64,000 bases of DNA from positions 182,015-246,014 of the forward strand of contig NZ_JAJNCU010000004.1 of the NCBI RefSeq assembly GCF_021026095.1. Reading direction: 5' to 3'. Numbering within the stretch: the stretch's first letter is position 1; every line of letters starts with the position of its first letter. Of this stretch, positions 57,536 to 64,000 are shown piece by piece. Under the pieces are notes generated by a model. That model was not told the DNA's origin, made no database searches, and saw only the letters and a program-made list of their open reading frames with translations. The position numbers and the translations under genes are program-made. This stretch comes from Salinicoccus halitifaciens. Lineage in GTDB: Bacteria > Bacillota > Bacilli > Staphylococcales > Salinicoccaceae.

Positions 57536-58381
57536 TTATCCGAGCAATCTCACCCGGTAAACTTCGTTACAGCACCCCCGCATTGAATTATAAACATGGA
57601 TGGCCTGCCTTTCTTTCTGAACAAGACCGAACACCGTCGGCCCGCTGCCGCTCATCATCGCCTTGTCTGCACCTGAAGCCTCCATATTCTGGATCAGCTT
57701 CTTCACTTCTGGATAATGCCTGACCGTCACTTCTTCCAGATCGTTTTTCATATGGCGGATCACGCCGTCATAATCCCCCGCCAGTGCCGCTTCGACCACT
57801 TTTCCGGATGCCGGCTCATGTTTCCCGGGCTCCAGATGCGAATAGATCGTCTTGGTCGAGACGCCGATTGAGGGCTTTGCGAGTATCACCCATGCATTCG
57901 TCGGTTTAGGCAGGAGTTTCACCTCTTCCCCCCTGCCCGTGCAGAGCGCTGTGCGGCCGTAGACGCAAAAAGGAATGTCCGAGCCCAGCTGCGCACTGAG
58001 GTCCGCAAGCTCATCAAGCGGCCGCTCCAGGCCGTAGAGTTTATTCATTCCCCTGAAAGTCGCAGCCGCATCACTTGAGCCGCCCGCGAGCCCCGCCGCG
58101 ATCGGTATGTTCTTATCGATGACGATGTTCACACCTGTTTTGATATTGTATGTTTCCATCATCAAGGCCGCAGCCTGGTAAGCCAGATTCTTCCTGTCAT
58201 TCGGCACATACTGATTTTCGGTCTCTATGATTATTTTGTCATCGCTGCGCTTCTCGAAGGACAATTGATCATTCAGATCCACCGTCGTCATCACCATGCT
58301 CACTTCATGATAATTGTCCTCACGTTTAAAAAGAGTATCCAAAGTTAAGTTGATTTTAGCCGGAGCTGTTTCATAATGCAT
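57536..58381 (-). CDS. ispE: 4-diphosphocytidyl-2-C-methyl-D-erythritol kinase
   Basis: 281 residues, GHMP kinase of the MEP pathway. PAKINLTLD at the start, ATP loop PIAAGLAGGSSDAAA, and SGSGPTVFGL near the end. The ATG at 58381 follows GGAG by 8 nt; the frame stays open for 93 codons upstream, across the terminator and repeats, but this is not coding. With ispD and ispF it shows an MEP route or a near relative; in staphylococci an IspE-like gene is kept at this locus without the full path. Confidence 0.95.
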   Translation of the reverse strand: MHYETAPAKINLTLDTLFKREDNYHEVSMVMTTVDLNDQLSFEKRSDDKIIIETENQYVPNDRKNLAYQAAALMMETYNIKTGVNIVIDKNIPIAAGLAGGSSDAAATFRGMNKLYGLERPLDELADLSAQLGSDIPFCVYGRTALCTGRGEEVKLLPKPTNAWVILAKPSIGVSTKTIYSHLEPGKHEPASGKVVEAALAGDYDGVIRHMKNDLEEVTVRHYPEVKKLIQNMEASGADKAMMSGSGPTVFGLVQKERQAIHVYNSMRGCCNEVYRVRLLG

Positions 58382-58454
58382 AATACTGTCTCCATTTGTC
58401 CTGATATTTTTGTCTATTTTAACACAGATCAAAGATGCATATGAAAAATCCATC

Positions 58455-58494
58455 AAAATAAAAGGCCCAGCCGCCCGGGAGGCAGCTGAACCTT
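58455..58494 (-). terminator. Terminator after the ABC-2 locus
   Basis: AAGG-TT-CAGCTGCC-TCCCG-GGCGGCTG-GG-CCTT on the minus strand (58494-58462), then TTATTTT. Confidence 0.85.
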
Positions 58495-58529
58495 GCTGGA
58501 TGCCCTTCATACTTTGTCCATCTCCCCGG

Positions 58530-58620
58530 ATTCGATTATCTTCGAAGCTTGAGGCCAACTTAATCGAATTTTCGAACTGAATTCGATTATCTCTGAAGCT
58601 TGAGTCCGACTTAATCGAAT
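58530..58620. repeat. Two tandem 40-bp hairpin repeat units
   Basis: Units 58530-58569 and 58581-58620 are 40 bp each, differ at only four positions and are 11 bp apart. Each has perfect arms ATTCGATTA/TAATCGAAT and a 22-nt loop containing GAAGCTTGAG. They lie in the 3' untranslated part of the ABC-2 locus, between the last permease stop and the terminator. Confidence 0.85.
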
Positions 58621-58626
58621 GTCCCA

Positions 58627-59328
58627 TCAACCATCTGACTTCCTCCTCTTGAACGCCCACAGGACAATGCTAAGACTCGCAGCCACCCAGGCGAGAAGGA
58701 TCAGAAACTCTGCTGCACCGCCATCGCCATTGTAAATATACAAGTTCTGATACAGCGGGAAGTATTCTGCAATCTGCCTTGCGATATGGTCTTCCTCCGT
58801 GACCAGAAATTCGATATACGGGGTGAAGCCGAACAGGAACATGATCGGTATCAGGTATACGGATGTCGTCGCCACACTCTTGACAAGCAGCCCGATGCCG
58901 ATGCCGAGGTTCAGGAAGAATATGCCGAGGAGCATGAGCCCCGCGATATTTTCAAGACTCCAGAAACCGTCCGACTCGATCAGGAAAATGGATGCGGCCA
59001 GTGAGATGACAGTCATTAAAATGATCACAAGACTTTTCCCCGCTATGAGATCAAGAATCGAGGCCGGTGACTGCAGCAGCCCCCTGAGCGTATCTTTTTC
59101 ATTCTCTTCCGCCATCATCGTCATCATTCCGCTGAACGTCACCGACGTGAAGACGACCCCGACGATGATGATCACCAGTTCACTTGGCAGAGCCCCTGCC
59201 TCCGGATCCATCCTGCCGAAGAATGCCGCGAGCACCATCGGTATCAGCACTGAAGTGAACAGCATCATGTTCCTCATGAATTCCTTATAATCCTTTTCAA
59301 ATATCGCCATCACTCTTGTAATATTCAT
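58627..59328 (-). CDS. ABC-2 type permease
   Basis: 233 residues, six membrane segments, with the motif MAEENEKDTLRGLLQSP after the second segment typical of ABC-2 exporters. Its region FTPYIEFLVTEEDHIARQIAEYFPLYQ matches MSPYIDFLIEDRSNIIRQFFELTPVYQ of the other permease in this locus, so the two are related and may form a heterodimer. The ATG at 59328 follows AAGGAG; starts one base after the ATPase stop. Confidence 0.88.
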   Translation of the reverse strand: MNITRVMAIFEKDYKEFMRNMMLFTSVLIPMVLAAFFGRMDPEAGALPSELVIIIVGVVFTSVTFSGMMTMMAEENEKDTLRGLLQSPASILDLIAGKSLVIILMTVISLAASIFLIESDGFWSLENIAGLMLLGIFFLNLGIGIGLLVKSVATTSVYLIPIMFLFGFTPYIEFLVTEEDHIARQIAEYFPLYQNLYIYNGDGGAAEFLILLAWVAASLSIVLWAFKRRKSDG

Positions 59329-59329
59329 A

Positions 59330-60169
59330 TTAGACAAGCTCCTTTCCAGTCACTTTTTTAAACACTTCACCTAATGTCGGGAAATCCGTGCGAATATCGA
59401 TGACACTCTCGTCGAACAGCGCTGCTCTCAAAAGGCCGCTGTTCTCCTCATCCCGCCCGACTGTACGGACACCGCCGTCTTCATAAGTCAGGTGCACTTC
59501 ATTCCTTTTATACTTGTGGCGCAACACTTCCGGAGCACCGGTTTCCTTGATCACACCTTCATGCAGGAATGCCACCCGGTCACACAATCTCGTCGCTTCA
59601 TCCATATTATGTGTCGTCAGCATGATCGTCGTGCCCTCACCCTTCAAATCTTCAAGCATTTCATGGATCTTTTCGGTCGTCGTCGGATCGAGTGCACTCG
59701 TCGGCTCATCCAGGAACATCACATCCGGTTTATGCAGCACTGCTTTGCACAGTAGCACCCGCTGCTTCATCCCTTTGGAGAGCTTTGAAACCCTCTTGTC
59801 CTTTTCATCGGCAAGACCCACCTTATCCAAAACTTCATCCACAACCTGTTTAGGCGCACCATACAGTTTCCTGAAAAGTTCGAGGTTGTCCCTGACCGTC
59901 AGCCTTTCATATAAGGCACTTTTATCCGACAGTATGCCTAAGTTCCTTACATATGAAGTTCTGCCAAAATGCCTGCTCCCTGTACCGTTCACTTCAATAT
60001 CACCGCCGTCCGGTCTGAACTCACCGGTCAAAAGTTTGATCGTCGTCGTCTTTCCCGATCCGCTCGGGCCAAGAAGTCCGAACACCTCGCCTTTCCCCAC
60101 TTCAAAATCTATGCCTTTCAATGCATGTTCGTTGCCGAATGTCTTTTTCAGGTCCGTTACATGTATCAT
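59330..60169 (-). CDS. ABC transporter ATPase
   Basis: 279 residues from the ATG at 60169 (GGAGGG 6 nt upstream). Walker A GLLGPSGSGKT (31-41), signature LSKGMKQRV and Walker B VMFLDEPTSALDP are intact. It belongs to the antibiotic/lantibiotic-export type ABC-2 ATPases. It has its own 5' region after a terminator, so it may be expressed partly apart from the upstream permease. Substrate unknown. Confidence 0.9.
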   Translation of the reverse strand: MIHVTDLKKTFGNEHALKGIDFEVGKGEVFGLLGPSGSGKTTTIKLLTGEFRPDGGDIEVNGTGSRHFGRTSYVRNLGILSDKSALYERLTVRDNLELFRKLYGAPKQVVDEVLDKVGLADEKDKRVSKLSKGMKQRVLLCKAVLHKPDVMFLDEPTSALDPTTTEKIHEMLEDLKGEGTTIMLTTHNMDEATRLCDRVAFLHEGVIKETGAPEVLRHKYKRNEVHLTYEDGGVRTVGRDEENSGLLRAALFDESVIDIRTDFPTLGEVFKKVTGKELV

Positions 60170-60225
60170 CTGTATCCCTCCGTTTTTCGCTTGGTTTGTC
60201 CTTGATTCAAGATTACATGCAAAAT

Positions 60226-60251
60226 AAAAACACCGCGATATCATCACGGTG
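60226..60251 (-). terminator. Terminator between permease and ATPase
   Basis: CACCGTGAT...ATCGCGGTG (60251-60231) followed by TTTTTATTTT on the minus strand, inside the ABC-2 locus. Confidence 0.75.
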
Positions 60252-60343
60252 AGTTGTAGTCATTTATTGGCCGGTTGTAGCTGAATACCCGTAAATACTG
60301 AGGACGGTATGCTGAACTGTACTCAATAACGGTGAAGTGTACC
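60247..60343. repeat. Degenerate short repeats between permease and ATPase
   Basis: Four related segments: CGGTGAGTTGTAG (60247), CCGGTTGTAGCTGAA (60271), ACGGTATGCTGAACTGT (60304) and ACGGTGAAGTGTACC (60329), spaced 24-33 bp. No ORF. Could be decayed operator or hairpin repeats. Confidence 0.35.
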
Positions 60344-60359
60344 GACCCGGACCGGGCTG

Positions 60360-61055
60360 TTACAGCGATTTCGCCTTCCTGTTGAAAAGCGTAATGAAGA
60401 AAATGAAACTGAAGACCACCCAGGCAATCAGACTGATATAAGGGCCCGCCAAAAATCCATCTTCAATGTGCCTGATTTGATAGACAGGCGTCAGCTCAAA
60501 GAACTGCCTGATAATATTGGACCTGTCCTCGATCAGAAAATCTATGTACGGCGACATGGCGAATACGAAAAGCAGAATCATTATGAATAATGACGTCGCC
60601 GCCACTGAATTGGAGAGCATGCCGAACGTTGCAGAGATGAAGTAGAAGAACAGCCATATGAGCACCAGTGCCGGAAAAACGGTGAAGCTCATCATGTTCG
60701 TATAGCCAAGCATGAGCAGATTGCCGCCAAGGATGATGAAAGTGACCGGAAAGAGCAGCAGCGCCTTGCCCAGAAAATTGGCGGCCATACTCTGCCTGTC
60801 GACGATCAGATGCGCCATTGTTCCATGCTCATTCTCCTCCGCCACCAGCCCCATCAATATGGCAGCCAGCGCAGATGCAAAGGTGACCCCGATGATGACA
60901 TTGACGACGATGAACGGCATCGCTGCCCCGGCCGTTTCCATCCTCTGGAACATCAATGCCATGACGACCGGCAGGAGCAGGCTCGTCAGCATGGACATGT
61001 TCACTATGATTTCTTTGGCGTTCATCATGAATACCGCCATTATTTTATGCCTCAT
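60360..61055 (-). CDS. ABC-2 type permease
   Basis: 231 residues, six membrane segments, with MGLVAEENEHGTMAHLIV after the second segment. It is related to the permease at 58627 (shared PYID/EFL...QF motif). The ATG at 61055 has GAGGT 8 nt upstream; an in-frame ATG at 61112 lies inside the regulator gene and is rejected. Follows the LytTR regulator by 25 nt. Confidence 0.87.
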   Translation of the reverse strand: MRHKIMAVFMMNAKEIIVNMSMLTSLLLPVVMALMFQRMETAGAAMPFIVVNVIIGVTFASALAAILMGLVAEENEHGTMAHLIVDRQSMAANFLGKALLLFPVTFIILGGNLLMLGYTNMMSFTVFPALVLIWLFFYFISATFGMLSNSVAATSLFIMILLFVFAMSPYIDFLIEDRSNIIRQFFELTPVYQIRHIEDGFLAGPYISLIAWVVFSFIFFITLFNRKAKSL

Positions 61056-61080
61056 GATTTCGACCTCATTTCCAACACCT

Positions 61081-61989
61081 TCACAGTTTGATGAGCCTGT
61101 CCTGAATTTCATTGTACTTTGTACGGGACAGGGGGATTTTGGATTCTTCAGGATTGCTGATCACGACGGAATATGTGTTTTTGGACCATGTGATGATTTC
61201 CTTCACTTTATGGAGGTTCACGATGTATGAGCGGTGGCATCTGTAAAAGCCGTGATCGCCCAGTGACTTCTCGGCATCCTGCAGAGTCGACTCCATTGCG
61301 AACTTTTCCCGGGAAATATTGATGAAGACTTTCCCTTCATTGCTTTCAATGTATTCTATGTCCCGGATATTCACAAATAAAGTCTTATCTTCCGCCTTCA
61401 CTCTGATTTTGCTTATATGATCCGTCCCGGATGTTTTTTCATCCTCCTCAGTTTCGACGCTTTGGAGACCGTCCCGGGTCAGCCGCATGATTTCAGGCTG
61501 GACGAGGAATGCATCCTCCGTTTTCGTCACTGCAACGACTATGCTCTTGTCCTGATCACCAAGCTGGGCTTTCAATTTATGGAACAGATGGATGTTTTCC
61601 CTGGTCGCCTGGAAGAAAGGTTCAATGAATAATATATGCTCCTGCCGGCACATCAGCCCGAGTATGAAACTGAGCCGCTGATTCAATTCGGCACTTGCCC
61701 TGCCGAGCTTTGTCTTACCCTCATCCTCCAATTTGAACTGTTTCATCAGATCAGTGACGTCGAATCCCCGGCTGTACCACTTATTGTAGAATGAAATATG
61801 ATCTTTTATGCTGAGACGCTTATACACCGGGATATTGGCTCTTACGATATTGATCTGTCTTGGATCGACCGCTTCTTCCAGGCGGCTCAAATACTCAAAA
61901 GGCATCTGGATCGCTTTTACCGTACCGGGTTCAAATGAGATCTGTCCGCCGGCCGCTTCCCCTGTGAGTTCACTGACGTTTATCTTCAT
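61081..61989 (-). CDS. LytTR regulator fused to a degenerate ABC ATPase-like domain
   Basis: 302 residues. The C-terminal part (about 195-302) is a LytTR DNA-binding domain (IRDIEYIESNEGKVFI, FYRCHRSYIVNL). The N-terminal ~175 residues resemble an ABC ATPase: IPVYKRLSIKDHISFYNKWY matches the ATPase LYERLTVRDNLELFRKLYG, ASAELNQRLSFILGL the signature region and ILFIEPFFQ the Walker B strand. Walker A, Walker B Asp, signature Gly and H-loop His are missing, so it should not hydrolyse ATP. The ATG at 61989 lies behind AAGG; it heads the ABC-2 locus it probably controls. Confidence 0.82.
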   Translation of the reverse strand: MKINVSELTGEAAGGQISFEPGTVKAIQMPFEYLSRLEEAVDPRQINIVRANIPVYKRLSIKDHISFYNKWYSRGFDVTDLMKQFKLEDEGKTKLGRASAELNQRLSFILGLMCRQEHILFIEPFFQATRENIHLFHKLKAQLGDQDKSIVVAVTKTEDAFLVQPEIMRLTRDGLQSVETEEDEKTSGTDHISKIRVKAEDKTLFVNIRDIEYIESNEGKVFINISREKFAMESTLQDAEKSLGDHGFYRCHRSYIVNLHKVKEIITWSKNTYSVVISNPEESKIPLSRTKYNEIQDRLIKL

Positions 61990-62012
61990 ATACTTCACGC
62001 CTTTCCTTCTCA

Positions 62013-62066
62013 ATTATATAAAAACCCGGCACGAAGAACCACAAATCTTTATGAAAACGTATTCAT
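62013..62066 (-). promoter_or_regulatory. Promoter of the LytTR/ABC-2 locus with cre-like site
   Basis: TATAAT (62018-62013) without a good -35. ATGAAAACGTATTCAT (62051-62066 on the + strand), fitting the cre consensus, is centred near -52. The identical 16-mer lies upstream of proBA at a similar distance. Confidence 0.5.
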
Positions 62067-62131
62067 TTAGATTTCGAGACTTTTTTCCTTCCATTCTGTA
62101 AAAACATATTGTAATATAAATATATAGTTAG

Positions 62132-62144
62132 TTACATTATGTAA
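62132..62144. promoter_or_regulatory. Palindrome upstream of the FMN reductase gene
   Basis: TTACAT-T-ATGTAA, perfect 13-bp palindrome 34 bp before the start codon, in an A/T-rich region; a candidate operator for a MarR-type or similar repressor. Confidence 0.4.
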
Positions 62145-62177
62145 TTAAATAAATATATGTTATCCGGAGGAAAGACT

Positions 62178-62741
62178 ATGACTAAAATTGGTATTATAGT
62201 AGGAAGCACACGCGAAGGACGCGTCAGCACGCAGGTCGCAGAATGGGTTAAGGATTTTGCTGAGAAGCAGAATACTGACGCAGAATTTGAAGTCGTTGAC
62301 ATCAAGGAATACGGCCTTGACCGCTTCAACGAAAAACTGCCGCCGGCTATGGCGAACAAAGAGTACTCAAATGAAAAAATTGATGCGTGGTCCGAGAAGA
62401 TCGATTCATTGGACGGTTTCATCTTCGTCACGCCTGAATACAATAAAAACATCTCCTCTTCACTGAAAGACCATATCGACTACATCGCTTCAGAGTGGAA
62501 CAACAAATCAGCTGGAATCGTATCTTACGGCTCCACGCTCGGAATCGCTGCATCAATGGCACTGCGCAGCACTTTGGCAAACTTGAAGCTCGCAATCGTC
62601 ACACCTCAGGGTGCATTCAGCCTCTTCACAGACTTTGAAAACATGAGTACTTTCAAGCCGGCAGAAGTGCACAATCCAACTATGGAAGCAGTCGTCACGG
62701 ATGTTGTGAATTGGGCAAAAGCACTTAAGACAATCCGTTAA
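62178..62741 (+). CDS. NADPH-dependent FMN reductase / azoreductase-type flavoprotein
   Basis: 187-residue flavodoxin-fold protein. KIGIIVGSTREGRVST binds FMN phosphate and FVTPEYNKNISSSLKDHIDY carries the reductase signature. Such enzymes reduce flavins, quinones or azo dyes. The ATG at 62178 follows GGAGGAAAG. A palindrome at 62132-62144 may control it. Convergent with another flavin reductase. Confidence 0.88.
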   Translation: MTKIGIIVGSTREGRVSTQVAEWVKDFAEKQNTDAEFEVVDIKEYGLDRFNEKLPPAMANKEYSNEKIDAWSEKIDSLDGFIFVTPEYNKNISSSLKDHIDYIASEWNNKSAGIVSYGSTLGIAASMALRSTLANLKLAIVTPQGAFSLFTDFENMSTFKPAEVHNPTMEAVVTDVVNWAKALKTIR

Positions 62742-62768
62742 TCAGAATTCAATATGTAAGATATAAAG

Positions 62769-62802
62769 AAACCTGCATGAAAAATTCATGCAGGTTTTAT
62801 TT
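62769..62802 (+). terminator. Terminator after the FMN reductase gene
   Basis: AAACCTGCATGAA-AAA-TTCATGCAGGTTT followed by TATTTTGG; also usable weakly by the convergent gene. Confidence 0.85.
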
Positions 62803-62805
62803 TGG

Positions 62806-63372
62806 TTAAAAACCGAATTGAGCATCTTTTTCAGCCCGGATATCCTGATACGTGCGTGACAGGACCATCGTATCATCGATCAGCCTGTCCAGGCGCATAT
62901 CCACGTCATCTCCCTGGAGTTTTCCGTCCTGGAAGTTCGTATCCAGTATGAAGACATACCTGGGGACGATGTTCGCCTTCAAGTAGCTGAGTACCGGCTT
63001 ATAGTTATACTCCGGAATCAAAAAGTGTTTGTCGGAGCCGGCCGTGATCAGCATGCTCACCGTCTTATCCTCAAGTGCATTCTGAGGAAGGAGATCGAAG
63101 ACGTTCTTCAATGGCGCCGGCATGGACGCCTGGAAAATCGGGCTGCCGATGAAAAGTACATCAGCTTCCATGATTTTCGTCAACACTTCAGTCGCATCCC
63201 CGCCGTAATCCATATAATTCCTGCCGTCACTGAATGGAAGGGTGACGTCCTGAAGGTTGATGTAGTCTATATTCTCTCCGCTGTACTGCCTCTGCAGCTT
63301 CTCCTTTAACAGTGTCGTCGCAATCCGTGTCTTGCTGCCTGCGTTTGAACCTGACAAAACCAATATATTCAT
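62806..63372 (-). CDS. NADPH-dependent FMN reductase
   Basis: 188 residues. LVLSGSNAGSKTRIA is the flavin phosphate loop and FIGSPIFQASMPAPLKNVFDLL the FMN-reductase motif. It starts 4 nt after a luciferase-like monooxygenase gene ends, so the two probably form a two-component flavin monooxygenase: this protein supplies reduced FMN. Resembles SsuE-type reductases. Confidence 0.88.
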   Translation of the reverse strand: MNILVLSGSNAGSKTRIATTLLKEKLQRQYSGENIDYINLQDVTLPFSDGRNYMDYGGDATEVLTKIMEADVLFIGSPIFQASMPAPLKNVFDLLPQNALEDKTVSMLITAGSDKHFLIPEYNYKPVLSYLKANIVPRYVFILDTNFQDGKLQGDDVDMRLDRLIDDTMVLSRTYQDIRAEKDAQFGF

Positions 63373-63376
63373 AACC

Positions 63377-64000
63377 CTATTCTCCTTTAGTCCTCTTAGT
63401 ATGTTTCTTCACTTCCGGCACCACTTTCTCGCCGAGTAGGTCGATTGTCCTTTTTATATCATCAATGGAGACGCCGCCGAAATCAATCTGTCCAATGTAG
63501 CGGTCGTGGTTGAACATTTCATGTTGATACAATATCTTTTCCACGATATGTTCAGGCGAGCCTACATTGAGGACGCTTTTGACATCCTGGCCCTGGGCGA
63601 ACGCTTCCTTCGGGAAGCCCTGACCGTTTGAAAGTTTCATCCCCTCATTGATATGCGGGTAATATTCCCTGTAGGCATCCATCATATTTTCCCTGATATA
63701 CAGGAAGCCTGCCGTGGCCACAGGAAGGTCATCGGGATTGAACCCGTTTTCGAAAGCCGTCTGTCTGTAGAGGTCGATTCGCGACTTGAAGGCCTCGGCT
63801 GATCCGCCGAGATGCGCCTGATACATCGGTACGCCAAGCCTCCCCGCTTTCTGTGCGGATGCGAGCGAACCGCCGACGGCCCGCCATATCGGCAGCCCGG
63901 CAGCTTCGTTTTCCGGCCTTGGGATGACTTGTGCATTATTCAGCGGTGCACGGAATTCCCCCTGCCAGTTCACGGTCTCGTTTTCATTGATCTGCAGGAG
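63377..64000 (-). CDS. Luciferase-like flavin monooxygenase (partial)
   Basis: C-terminal 207 codons; the frame is open to the right edge, so the start lies outside. LPIWRAVGGSLASAQKAGRLGVPMYQAH and GSPEHIVEKILYQHEMF are LLM-family features and differ from the enzyme at 23281, so this is a separate subfamily. Translationally linked to the FMN reductase after it. Substrate unknown. Confidence 0.85.
   Translation of the reverse strand, partial: LLQINENETVNWQGEFRAPLNNAQVIPRPENEAAGLPIWRAVGGSLASAQKAGRLGVPMYQAHLGGSAEAFKSRIDLYRQTAFENGFNPDDLPVATAGFLYIRENMMDAYREYYPHINEGMKLSNGQGFPKEAFAQGQDVKSVLNVGSPEHIVEKILYQHEMFNHDRYIGQIDFGGVSIDDIKRTIDLLGEKVVPEVKKHTKRTKGE

Noticed and set aside
58530-58620. A small CRISPR array
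   Set aside because: Only two units, 11-bp spacing too short for spacers, strongly palindromic arms and no cas genes.
58382-58660. An N-terminal extension of ispE by 93 codons
   Set aside because: It would cross a terminator and the tandem hairpins; the family start is at 58381 with a proper ribosome-binding site.
62014-62177. A short ORF in the divergent region before the FMN reductase
   Set aside because: No credible start signal; the region is better explained by promoter elements and a palindrome.

Overview
The window looks like the core-genome backbone of a Gram-positive coccus of the Staphylococcaceae/Salinicoccaceae, most likely a Salinicoccus-type organism. The gene order closely follows the Staphylococcus aureus and Bacillus subtilis rpoB-to-ispE region. 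The base composition, near 50% G+C by eye, is too high for Staphylococcus, Macrococcus or Jeotgalicoccus. Many proteins carry acidic tails and a proBA pair is present, both of which fit a halotolerant lifestyle. The genus is inferred from composition and synteny only.

Layout, left to right. (1) 1-20045, almost all on the minus strand: the start of rpoB, an RsmC-like methyltransferase, the L12/L10/L1/L11 ribosomal genes with an L10 leader attenuator, nusG-secE-rpmG (rpmG is only 44 codons), a SigH-type sigma factor, rae1, rlmB, mrnC, cysS-cysE under a Cys T-box, gltX, ispF-ispD, a PIN/TRAM membrane protein, radA, and the clpC-mcsB-mcsA-ctsR heat-shock operon behind a CtsR operator. (2) 20100-35700, the accessory segment: a nucleoside transporter with a cre site, a guanidine-I riboswitch with a guanidinium exporter pair, flavin monooxygenase and SRPBCC genes, a sulfonate/nitrate-family ABC importer, pdxS with divergent pdxR but no pdxT, a CitMHS transporter, a six-tRNA array, an Rgg-like regulator facing a 34-codon peptide gene, a cupin and proBA. 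(3) 35790-58400, again minus strand and conserved: lysS-dusB-folK-folB-folP, cysK, hslO, ftsH, hpt-tilS, a YabR-like S1 protein, divIC, rqcP, yabN/mazG, mfd, pth, ctc, prs, glmU, spoVG-ridA-purR and ispE. (4) 58400-64000: an ABC-2 transporter locus headed by a regulator that joins a degenerate ABC ATPase domain to a LytTR DNA-binding domain, then flavin reductases and a flavin monooxygenase cut by the right edge.

The most interesting points are a candidate peptide-pheromone pair (Rgg-like regulator plus a short secreted-type peptide gene with an operator-like palindrome between them), the pseudo-ABC/LytTR regulator with its transporter, two separate loci carrying tandem hairpin repeat units, and an identical 16-bp CcpA-like site at about -53 from two predicted promoters. 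A PdxS without its N-terminal helix and without a neighbouring PdxT also stands out. All functional calls come from reading the translated sequences; no database search was run.
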